Positions 47,203 through 56,241 of a stretch of DNA of 64,000 nt are shown here, piece after piece. The notes beneath the pieces are model-generated. The model was not told the origin of the DNA. It was given only the letters and a program-made list of their open reading frames with translations, and ran no database searches. Position numbers and translations under genes: made by a program. Source of the DNA: Eubacteriales bacterium (lineage in GTDB: Bacteria > Bacillota > Clostridia > Peptostreptococcales > Anaerovoracaceae). Location of the stretch: assembly GCA_028872475.1 (NCBI GenBank), contig JAQYMQ010000004.1, positions 44,482 through 108,481 of the forward strand, given 5' to 3'. Position 1 is the stretch's first letter, and each line of letters opens with the position of its first letter.

Positions 47203-48249
47203 CTATTTGCCAAAACCACAATTCGGGAAAGTACAAGGCTCACAGTTTAAACATAGTCCGCCCTGTCCTAAGTCGACCAAATCTTCTGCTGAAACTTTAT
47301 CATCAGCCATTACCCTTGGCAAAATTAAATCAAAAATCGTTCTCTTTGCATACATTACGCAACCAGGTAGACCCATCACAGGAATTCCTAATTCACTTCC
47401 TTCTTTCTTAAAATAAGCTAACAAGAACATTGCACCCGGTAAAACCGGAGCTCCATAAGTAATAATCTCTGCTCCTGTATTTTTAATGGCAAGCGGAGTC
47501 TTATCGTCAGGATCTACACTCATACCGCCTGTACATACAACCATATCAGCACCCTTTCCAATAAGTTCCAAAATCGCTGCAGTCACCTTAGTATCGTCAT
47601 CTTCCAATATAATATGTTCAAGCACTTCTCCGCCAAATTCAGCAATTTTATCAATAATTACAGGAGTAAAAGTATCCTTAATTCTTCCATAAAATACTTC
47701 ATTTCCTGTAGTTACAACGCCAACTTTTTTACCATTAAACTTTTTAATCTCATAAATAGGAGCTCCACCTGTAATATCAAATACAGTTTTCTTAGCCCTA
47801 AGCATTTTTTCTTCTTCAATTACTAATGGAATAATTCTAGTTCCGGCAATCTTGTCTCCCTCTTTAACCGAGAAATTTCCGTGCCTACTTGCAATCATAA
47901 GCTGTCCAAAAGCATTAACTGCCTTAAGAGCTTCATTATTAATTTTTAACAAACCATGACAATCTGCAAATAATTCAATCTTGCCTTCCTTAGTTTCAGA
48001 ACGTCTCATATTGTCATTTATGCACATTTCACATAAAATTTCAGCGCCCTCGTCCTCATGAAGCATGCCATCTTTGTTTTCCCAAACGTATAAATTTTCT
48101 TTACCGACACTCAAAAGAACAGGTATATCTTCTTTTCTAACTACATGACCCTTTCTAAAAACCGCATCCTTAGTTACTCCCTTTATTATTTGAGTAATGT
48201 CGTGACATAGCACCATGCCTTCAGCTTCAACTGTTTTTACTACTTTCAT
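47203..48249 (-). CDS. MoeA-like molybdopterin-binding protein with C-terminal Cys motif
   Basis: A 348-residue protein whose central part is the MoCF/MoeA-type cofactor-binding fold (VGVVTTGNEVFYGRIKDTF, VVCTGGMSVDPDDKTPLAI and GLPGCVMYAKRTIFDLILPR). It is shorter than true MoeA and ends with CLNCEPCTFPNCGFGK, four Cys that could hold a metal. Such proteins are found beside xdhC in Clostridia and may act in cofactor modification for the hydroxylase rather than in general molybdenum insertion. The chosen start (MKVVKTVEAEG) lies two bases past the xdhC stop; the ORF track Met eight codons earlier lacks a site. Confidence 0.82.
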   Translation of the reverse strand: MKVVKTVEAEGMVLCHDITQIIKGVTKDAVFRKGHVVRKEDIPVLLSVGKENLYVWENKDGMLHEDEGAEILCEMCINDNMRRSETKEGKIELFADCHGLLKINNEALKAVNAFGQLMIASRHGNFSVKEGDKIAGTRIIPLVIEEEKMLRAKKTVFDITGGAPIYEIKKFNGKKVGVVTTGNEVFYGRIKDTFTPVIIDKIAEFGGEVLEHIILEDDDTKVTAAILELIGKGADMVVCTGGMSVDPDDKTPLAIKNTGAEIITYGAPVLPGAMFLLAYFKKEGSELGIPVMGLPGCVMYAKRTIFDLILPRVMADDKVSAEDLVDLGQGGLCLNCEPCTFPNCGFGK

Positions 48250-48250
48250 C

Positions 48251-49267
48251 TTATCTATCTTTCGCCCTTTCATTAATCAACTGTCCTGCAACACTAATTG
48301 CGATTTCTGCCGGAGTTTCCGCATCTAACGGAATACCGATCGGAGCCGTTATTCGATCTAAATCTTTGTCATTATAACCATCCGCAATAAGCTTTGCACG
48401 CACACCTGCAATCTTTCTCTTACTACCTATAACCCCTATATATCTGGCAGGAGTCCTAAGTACCTGTCTTTGCACTTCATAGTCATCCTTGTGACCTCTT
48501 GTCATAACACAGATATAGTCATTTGATGTTATCTCTGCACAAATGTCATCAAGATTTAGCATATCTACAAGTCTTGTATCCATCACACCTTCAAAGAGCT
48601 CTTTTTTAGTAAAATCTTCTCTATCTTCACAAACAATACAGCTAAAATTAATTCTCGTTAAGGTCGGAACTAATTGTTGTGCTACATGCCCACCGCCAAA
48701 AATATAAACCTTACCATTTTGATTAATCTGTTCAACGTAATAATCTCTATCTTCAATTGTCACTTTAATAGGTTTACTCTGCAATTTATATATAATATCT
48801 TCAGGAATATCTATGCCAAATATACCTTCATTCTTGCTGTATAATGCCATGCCGGCATCACTGTCCTCAGTAATATCTGTAATAAGCCAAGTGTCAACAT
48901 CCTGCTCGAAAAGTTTATTCGCATAATCAATAATTGCACACATCGCCTTGTCTTCTGCCGATATAAACTGGAAATAGCATCTAACATCGCCACCACATAT
49001 CATTCCTAAGTCTTGAACTTGATTTGGCTTTAGAATGAAGTTTTCATTAAAAGACTTCTTAGTTTTCAAAACTTCAGCAGCTCGCTTCTGACATTCAAAT
49101 TCAACAGCACCGCCACCGATAGTCCCATACAACCTACCTGAATCACCCACAATCATTCTAGCTCCTGCGCCTCTTGGAGTAGAACCGGAGCTGGCTGTAA
49201 CAGTCACCATAGTCACATCTCTATTAGCATCTAACTCGTTTTTCAAAATTTCAAAAAGCTTTTTCAT
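48251..49267 (-). CDS. XdhC/CoxI-family molybdenum hydroxylase maturation protein
   Basis: Binds and sulfurates the molybdenum cofactor before insertion into xanthine dehydrogenase-type enzymes. The 338 residues show the N-terminal XdhC domain (TVTASSGSTPRGAGARMIVG, MICGGDVRCYFQ) and the C-terminal Rossmann domain with IFGGGHVAQQL and VIGSKRK. AAAGGAAATAT precedes the ATG. Its client is probably the hydroxylase at 33864-37581. Confidence 0.94.
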   Translation of the reverse strand: MKKLFEILKNELDANRDVTMVTVTASSGSTPRGAGARMIVGDSGRLYGTIGGGAVEFECQKRAAEVLKTKKSFNENFILKPNQVQDLGMICGGDVRCYFQFISAEDKAMCAIIDYANKLFEQDVDTWLITDITEDSDAGMALYSKNEGIFGIDIPEDIIYKLQSKPIKVTIEDRDYYVEQINQNGKVYIFGGGHVAQQLVPTLTRINFSCIVCEDREDFTKKELFEGVMDTRLVDMLNLDDICAEITSNDYICVMTRGHKDDYEVQRQVLRTPARYIGVIGSKRKIAGVRAKLIADGYNDKDLDRITAPIGIPLDAETPAEIAISVAGQLINERAKDR

Positions 49268-49336
49268 ATTATATTTCCTTTATTTCTATTATCGTTTTAT
49301 TCAAAAATCAAACCATAACTTAACCAATGAATTATA

Positions 49337-49963
49337 TCATATGCCATTAGGCATTTCACCGATAGCAACTGCCTCTATTCGATAAATATCGTTCAATCTT
49401 TTCCTTGCATTAATCACTAAATCCTTTTGCTCTTCATGCTGAATTTCATCGACAACGAAATGATTATAACAGCCGCATGGTTGTTTAATTGCGCGAGAAG
49501 TTTTAATATCTTTACCAGTAATCTTTGCAATAAATGCACAGTTCACACCTGCATGAGCCACACAGATTACATCACCTGATGTTTCTTGCAATATATTTAA
49601 AATACCATTTTCCATTCTTGCTAATGCATCTACCCTTTTCTCGCCATCACCGGGCTCATCACCTAAATTTTTCTTTATATCTTTCAATGGAACACCTTCC
49701 CAATGTCCCATGAATATTTCCCTCAAATCTTTATTAACTCTAACGCTGCATTTTCCATTAGCAATTATTTTAGCAGTATGAACACACCTATCTAATGGGC
49801 TAGCAAATATATTATTTATATTTTTAACGTCAAAAAAACTTTGTAAATTCTGAGCTTCCCTAATACCAATCTCGCCAATATCTATATTAGTTCTGCCAAT
49901 ACAAAGCTTTTCTCCATTTGTAAAATTCGGAGTACCGTGTCTGATTAAATACAAATTTCTCAT
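49337..49963 (-). CDS. Histidine phosphatase family protein
   Basis: Phosphoglycerate-mutase-like phosphatase of 208 residues. Catalytic RHGTPNF at positions 8-14, the second Arg/Glu in FASPLDRCVHTA and GHWEG, and the second His in CVAHAGVNCAF. The fold is shared by alpha-ribazole phosphatase (CobC), but no cobalamin genes are here. Its place between the MocA-ModE fusion and xdhC suggests a role tied to the molybdenum cofactor, with unknown substrate. The C-terminal 40 residues (QHEEQKDLVINARKRL) extend past the core. Confidence 0.85.
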   Translation of the reverse strand: MRNLYLIRHGTPNFTNGEKLCIGRTNIDIGEIGIREAQNLQSFFDVKNINNIFASPLDRCVHTAKIIANGKCSVRVNKDLREIFMGHWEGVPLKDIKKNLGDEPGDGEKRVDALARMENGILNILQETSGDVICVAHAGVNCAFIAKITGKDIKTSRAIKQPCGCYNHFVVDEIQHEEQKDLVINARKRLNDIYRIEAVAIGEMPNGI

Positions 49964-49972
49964 CAGAAACCA

Positions 49973-50917
49973 CTAATTCCTTATACCATGAGCAAAATAC
50001 TTCTTGTAAAGTCTCTTGCTTTCCTTGTTAATATCTTCAATAAATTTTTCGTAGTTATCAATCAAACGTAGTCCTTCTTTAGTCAAAGTAGTACCACCAC
50101 CGCCACTTCCGCCAATTCTCTTTTCGGAAACAGCAAAACCTAGTTGATGCTCAATATCTTTAACAATTTTACTACCCTTGGAATATGAAATTTTTGTTTC
50201 TACACAAGCCTGTTGCAAAGAACCAAGTGTTATCAAATTCTTAAGGAGCTTGTACGCAGTTTCGTCAAAAAATACTTCTCTAGCTTTGAGCTTAACATCG
50301 ACCTCAGGACTCACAGGATAACCTTCTCCACGCTGATAGTTCCACTCTATTAACCTGTCATATTCTTCAGGTGTATCAATGTCAAGATACACAGCTTCAT
50401 CATCAACATCCAAATTCGTAATAGGTAAACCACAGCTTTCCATCGCACCCTTTAGACCATTTTCTCCGTTATAATCCTTTAAACTGGCAGCAAACTCGCT
50501 GCTAATTATTATCGGGTGTCCTGGTTTTCCTTGAAAAGTCGTCCTAATTAAAGCAGCATCAATGCTCAAAACTTGTCTTAATGTCTCTTCCAAAATAGCG
50601 GGTAAATCCATAGGCATGATCATAATTCTATCGCACATATTCATTATATCTTCAACACCTAGAAGCACCGAATCAAACATTTGAGTTTCGCTATATTTTT
50701 CGTTTTTGACATATCTGACATCGTCAAAGCAGATGCTATCCTTTAATTCTTCCGACTTGTGTCCTGTAACTACTGTTATAGGAGATATATTTAATTTTCT
50801 TAATTTATTGATAATATGATTAGCAACAGTAGAATCGCCAAAAGGCAAAGCCGGCTTAAACGCTTTCATTCTCGATGATAATCCTGCTGCCACAATTACA
50901 GCACCTGTTTTTTTCAT
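49973..50917 (-). CDS. Fusion of MocA-type molybdopterin nucleotidyltransferase and ModE-like DNA-binding domain
   Basis: Residues 1-195 are a MobA/MocA nucleotidyltransferase (VIVAAGLSSRMKAFKPALPFG with the NTP-binding loop; GKPGHPIIIS). MocA transfers CMP to the cofactor of xanthine dehydrogenase-like enzymes. Residues about 210-300 are a winged helix of the ModE N-terminal type (LGSLQQACVETKISYSKG, KRIGGSGGGGTTLTKEG), without the molybdate-binding Mop domain. A cofactor-making enzyme with its own DNA-binding domain suggests regulation of the operon by cofactor state. It is the first gene of the long molybdenum operon; AGGAAAG precedes the ATG. Confidence 0.92.
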   Translation of the reverse strand: MKKTGAVIVAAGLSSRMKAFKPALPFGDSTVANHIINKLRKLNISPITVVTGHKSEELKDSICFDDVRYVKNEKYSETQMFDSVLLGVEDIMNMCDRIMIMPMDLPAILEETLRQVLSIDAALIRTTFQGKPGHPIIISSEFAASLKDYNGENGLKGAMESCGLPITNLDVDDEAVYLDIDTPEEYDRLIEWNYQRGEGYPVSPEVDVKLKAREVFFDETAYKLLKNLITLGSLQQACVETKISYSKGSKIVKDIEHQLGFAVSEKRIGGSGGGGTTLTKEGLRLIDNYEKFIEDINKESKRLYKKYFAHGIRN

Positions 50918-50986
50918 ACTACTTTCCTATCCGCTAAACCATTACAATAAATTGTCGCGTCATGTTCAACCGTTCGTTTTTTAATT

Positions 50987-51029
50987 ATATAACGCTTACT
51001 TATTATACCATGATTAGCAATAAATTCAA
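50987..51029 (-). promoter_or_regulatory. Promoter of the molybdenum operon with a ModE-like half site at the start point
   Basis: Minus strand TTGAAT (51024-51029), 16 bp, TATAAT (51002-51007) with an upstream TG (extended -10). Starting 7 bp after the -10, where transcription should begin, is CGTTATAT (50987-50994), half of the known ModE box; a weaker inverted half (AAAAAACG) follows four bases later. The first gene encodes a ModE-like domain, so autoregulation is a reasonable inference. No other gene is visible in the gap 50918-51142. Confidence 0.5.
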
Positions 51030-51142
51030 ATATAACTTTTATAATATTTAAAAAATATCAAAATCCCATTAATTTAAAATACAAATAATAAACCAGCCTA
51101 GATACTTAGTTACACTATGCCAATATATATTACATAAAATAG

Positions 51143-51409
51143 TTAAATTAATTTTTCAAAAACTAATGTTGCCTGTATTCTATCGCCACCCATTAAACCT
51201 TTACTAGCACCACTACTTGTAGCTATAGTATGCAAGCGATAACCTTTACTAGCTTGTTCATTTATTATATTTTCAAGCTCTGTTAAATTACCTGACCCTG
51301 TCCCAATAAATTTTTCTTTTAAAGTAACTTGTAACACCACATATTGTAAATCTTCTCCTGTAGCTGTTGAAAATGAACTTTCTTTTTTTACTGTATCCAA
51401 TATTCCAAT
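51143..51409 (-). CDS. DUF4177 protein, probable AUU start
   Basis: Small soluble protein of about 88 residues. The core LQYVVLQVTLKEKFIGTG ... LENIINEQASKGYRLHTIAT ... ATLVFEKL matches DUF4177, of unknown function. The ORF track starts at a TTG, but AAGGAG lies 15 bases before it. In the same frame, ATT lies six bases after AAGGAG and would give (M)GILDTVKKE, close to the MGxLDxVK start common in such proteins. I therefore place the start at the ATT. It is followed by glpK upstream on the same strand, with a gap of 52 bp. Confidence 0.75.
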   Translation of the reverse strand: MGILDTVKKESSFSTATGEDLQYVVLQVTLKEKFIGTGSGNLTELENIINEQASKGYRLHTIATSSGASKGLMGGDRIQATLVFEKLI

Positions 51410-51461
51410 ATTTTTCTCCTTTTTAACAATATATTATATATAATAAATTTTCTTTAAAAAT

Positions 51462-52952
<1,491 letters not shown>

Positions 52953-53015
52953 TTATACCTCCAGTATGTCCTTACTGCCTAAAGCTCGTTTAATCAATTA
53001 ACTATTATTATAACT

Positions 53016-53045
53016 AAAAAAGAGCATATATTATATGCCCTTTTA
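53016..53045 (-). terminator. Terminator after the CRISPR array
   Basis: Minus strand AAAAGGGCATATAATATATGCTCTTTTTT: a stem with one G-U pair flanked by A- and T-runs, 45 bp beyond the last repeat and 64 bp before the glpK start. It would end array transcription. Confidence 0.7.
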
Positions 53046-53089
53046 GTAACAATATAAATTACTTAAAGCTTTAGTATAACAAGTTACAC

Positions 53090-54316
53090 CTCTACAATAG
53101 TAGAAATTAATATGCAATGTTAGACTATGGAAAAGATAGCGGGGAATTTCTATCTACAATAGTAGAAATTAATATGTAATGTTAGACAAAATTCGGGGTT
53201 AATCGTTCCAATGCATCTACAATAGTAGAAATTGATATGTAATGTTAGACAGAGACGGAGAAGTACAAACAATATTTATCTACAATAGTAGAAATTAATA
53301 TGTAATGTTAGACACTAATTCTTTACCATTGGATTTTTTATCTACAATAGTAGAAATTAATATGTAATGTTAGACAGCGAAAATAACAACCCTCAATAAT
53401 TTATCTACAATAGTAGAAATTAATATGTAATGTTAGACACAATATCAGTCAATTCATATTCATTATATCTACAATAGTAGAAATTAATATGTAATGTTAG
53501 ACTATGGAAAAGATAGCGGAGAATTTCTATCTACAATAGTAGAAATTAATATGTAATGTTAGACTAACTGTCTGTCCAACGAGTAATTGTATCTACAATA
53601 GTAGAAATTAATATGTAATGTTAGACATGGACGGTATTGGTCCAGAGTCTAACAATCTACAATAGTAGAAATTAATATGTAATGTTAGACTCTAGCTCTG
53701 TTACAGTAGGTCTTTGATCTACAATAGTAGAAATTAATATGTAATGTTAGACCGGTACAGTTGAAGAGAAATAGAATAAATCTACAATAGTAGAAATTAA
53801 TATGTAATGTTAGACTACAGAACCCCCAAAATACTATGAATTATCTACAATAGTAGAAATTAATATGTAATGTTAGACAAAGAAACTTCAGAACGTTTAG
53901 GGGAAATCTACAATAGTAGAAATTAATATGTAATGTTAGACTATTTATTCGATCTCTTTTTTGCGATATCTACAATAGTAGAAATTAATATGTAATGTTA
54001 GACTGAGGAGCTTCGAGGGGAAATCTACTATCTACAATAGTAGAAATTAATATGTAATGTTAGACATCTAATATCTACAAAAAATTCAATTACATCTACA
54101 ATAGTAGAAATTAATATGTAATGTTAGACGATGCTCCAACCAGTGTACCATTACCATCTACAATAGTAGAAATTAATATGTAATGTTAGACAATGAGTAT
54201 AAATGAAGAAACTGTATTATCTACAATAGTAGAAATTAATATGTAATGTTAGACGATTAAAGAATTAGCAGATATAGAACATCTACAATAGTAGAAATTA
54301 ATATGTAATGTTAGAC
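53090..54316 (-). CRISPR. Type V-A CRISPR array, 20 repeats of 36 bp and 19 spacers of 26-28 bp
   Basis: In the transcribed (minus) direction the repeat is GTCTAACATTACATATTAATTTCTACTATTGTAGAT; its 3' end TAATTTCTACTATTGTAGAT is the Cas12a crRNA handle with the UCUAC/GUAGA stem. Repeats begin at 53090 and every 62-64 bp up to 54281. The repeat at 53090 has two substitutions (C for A at its first base, TGCAATG for TGTAATG) and is the old, leader-distal end; the repeat at 53215 has one (ATTGATATG). All others are identical. Spacers at 53126-53151 and 53503-53528 differ by one base. The leader side is at 54317, next to cas2. I found no protospacer for any spacer in this window by eye. Confidence 0.98.
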
Positions 54317-54441
54317 TCCAAATTTAGCAATCTAACAAATATTTCATTATTTTTTATATATTTTTGTGGTTGTCTAACAACTTTTATATCATTGCCTAAC
54401 ATTACTACATCTATTTTACCTTTACAGACTGAGGTTTGCAA
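54317..54441 (-). promoter_or_regulatory. CRISPR leader
   Basis: AT-rich 125-bp stretch between the cas2 stop and the first repeat, the expected place of promoter and integration signals. On the opposite strand it carries pieces resembling the repeat start, GTCTAACAACTTTTAT (54374-54389) and GCCTAACATTAC (54394-54405). I see no clear -35/-10 pair. Confidence 0.65.
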
Positions 54442-54717
54442 TTACTTTATCATTATAAAGTCCTCTTCATCATTAATAGCATATCCATATCTTTCAATTT
54501 TACAAGTATTTGACATTTTAAATATTATCACACTATCAGATTGTGAAAATTCTCTTTCAAACTTGTTCTTTAAATCTACACGTATATTTTCTAATATATG
54601 ATCACTATTTTTAATTTCATACACAGAATATTGCAATCTGCGTCCAAATTTACATATGTATTTAGAAAATCTTCTCCTTAATTTATCGTTTGCGATATCA
54701 TAACTTACTAAAATCAT
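54442..54717 (-). CDS. cas2: CRISPR-associated endonuclease Cas2
   Basis: A 91-residue ferredoxin-like protein that bridges Cas1 dimers during spacer integration. The start MILVSYDIANDKLRRRFSKY has the conserved Asp after the first strand, and FGRRLQYSVYEI is the second family motif. It starts one base after the cas1 stop and is the last cas gene before the array. Confidence 0.97.
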   Translation of the reverse strand: MILVSYDIANDKLRRRFSKYICKFGRRLQYSVYEIKNSDHILENIRVDLKNKFEREFSQSDSVIIFKMSNTCKIERYGYAINDEEDFIMIK

Positions 54718-54718
54718 T

Positions 54719-55684
54719 TCACCAAATTCTTATAGTTGGAAAATCATTCTCCAACACACCTTTCATAAATTTCCGGTAATATCCCTGAATATATAAGAAG
54801 ATTTCTTCTTTATGCTTTAATATCTCTCCCATAAACATTGATGTATATTTTGAAGATTCCTTCCATTTCAATACGACTCTATTACCAATTCTTTCAAAGT
54901 CATCTTCTTTTATTTTATCCAAGTTAATTCCTTTTCTCACGCAATAATCTATGAGTGGTCTCAAAGGTTCCATCAAGTCACATATTAAAGACTTTCTCAT
55001 ATAAAAACATCTATGTAATACTCCATAATAAGTATCAAATCCATAAATATTTGTAATCGCATCAATCACATTGAATAAAATTGTATACCCAATATCTAAA
55101 GTGGAGTTTATATAATCACATTTTATTCTTGGTTTTCGTCCAATCCAGTCAACATCATCAAATATTTCTCTAAAATATATTTTAGAAGCATTACCTTCAA
55201 TCCCTAATATAGTTAAAAGCTCCAATTCATTACTTTCGATGGATTTCAAATTTTCTTTTAAATAATATATTGATTTCTTCGTTATTATACTTTTATTTCT
55301 TATTTGATTAAGTGCAGCAATCTGATTTTGAATTTTATTAGCAACAATTTTTTGTCCTATAATTAAATCGTTATAATCATACTGCTTTTTTCTTAATAAA
55401 GTATTACCTTCCATTTTACTACCGATTACTTCATATAATTTCATACCCGCACTAAACAAACAAATTGAAAATCCAAACTTCTTGCTTCGTCTAATCAATC
55501 CTGTTGTTATTGTTGTATCACCAACAACAAAAAGAGCAAATAATCTATAACAAGTTGATTGATACTTTATTTTATTGTCTTTATCTCTTATTACAATATT
55601 ATCATTCTTATATGATATTTTGTCGCCAGCATACGGATAATAAATTAAAATTTGCTTATATTGAAAATCTAATTTACTAATCAT
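54719..55684 (-). CDS. cas1: CRISPR-associated integrase Cas1
   Basis: Metal-dependent integrase for spacer acquisition, 321 residues. The N-terminal beta domain is followed by the alpha domain with the catalytic Glu in LTILGIEGNASKIYF, His in GVLHRCFYMRKSLICDLMEPLRPLID and the acidic EPLRP. The ATG overlaps the cas4 stop (ATGA), so the adaptation genes are coupled. Confidence 0.97.
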   Translation of the reverse strand: MISKLDFQYKQILIYYPYAGDKISYKNDNIVIRDKDNKIKYQSTCYRLFALFVVGDTTITTGLIRRSKKFGFSICLFSAGMKLYEVIGSKMEGNTLLRKKQYDYNDLIIGQKIVANKIQNQIAALNQIRNKSIITKKSIYYLKENLKSIESNELELLTILGIEGNASKIYFREIFDDVDWIGRKPRIKCDYINSTLDIGYTILFNVIDAITNIYGFDTYYGVLHRCFYMRKSLICDLMEPLRPLIDYCVRKGINLDKIKEDDFERIGNRVVLKWKESSKYTSMFMGEILKHKEEIFLYIQGYYRKFMKGVLENDFPTIRIW

Positions 55685-56238
55685 ACTAATCCTCTATCAC
55701 AAGCATCACTGTATATACAATTCTCACATTTTTTAACATTTGTTTGAACGTAATTGGAAATATCCGTTGTCTTTAACTCCACTATAACATCTTCAAAAAG
55801 TCTAAACATCTCTAAATCTTCTAACGGTTTTTTTATATAGTATCTTTTATTGTCATCTAAACTATGAATATACATACTTTCTACAGTATAACCTAGCTCT
55901 TGCATACTAAAATATTGAGCGTAAAGTTGTAAAATATACCCATCATAGATTTCTACAACCTTCTTTTTTCTCTCAATTAATATTTTATTTACAGAGTCAT
56001 ATATATCAATCTTGCCGACTAGTCCATATCGTTCAGAATAAATATCTATACCTGTAATAATATTCCTTTTATCGTAATAACTGTATTTATCAATAGTTTC
56101 ATGAGCTTTCTTACCATTTAATTGAGCTTCTTTTTGAAAAGTTAACTGCTCCCTATTACCATACATATTATGAAAATATATAGAAGCAGGGCAAAATATA
56201 TAGTCATTTAAATAGCTAATTAGAATTAACTCATCCAT
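55681..56238 (-). CDS. cas4: CRISPR-associated exonuclease Cas4
   Basis: RecB-like nuclease of 185 residues that trims prespacers and helps select those next to a PAM. The first cluster Cys is in DYIFCPASIYFHN and the other three are in CENCIYSDACDRG at the C-terminus. Nuclease residues are in GLVGKIDIYDSVNKILIERKKK (GxxD and ExK). GGTGGAG precedes the ATG at the end of cas12a. It overlaps cas1 by four bases. Confidence 0.95.
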   Translation of the reverse strand: MDELILISYLNDYIFCPASIYFHNMYGNREQLTFQKEAQLNGKKAHETIDKYSYYDKRNIITGIDIYSERYGLVGKIDIYDSVNKILIERKKKVVEIYDGYILQLYAQYFSMQELGYTVESMYIHSLDDNKRYYIKKPLEDLEMFRLFEDVIVELKTTDISNYVQTNVKKCENCIYSDACDRGLV

Positions 56239-56241
56239 AAG

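Noticed and set aside
53126-54280. Self-targeting spacers
   Set aside because: I compared several spacers with the visible genes by eye and saw no match in this window; a full search of the genome would be needed to say more.
54317-54441. Possible tracrRNA or second effector RNA in the leader
   Set aside because: Type V-A needs no tracrRNA. The repeat-like pieces are short and inverted and do not form a convincing anti-repeat, so I keep them only as a low-interest finding.
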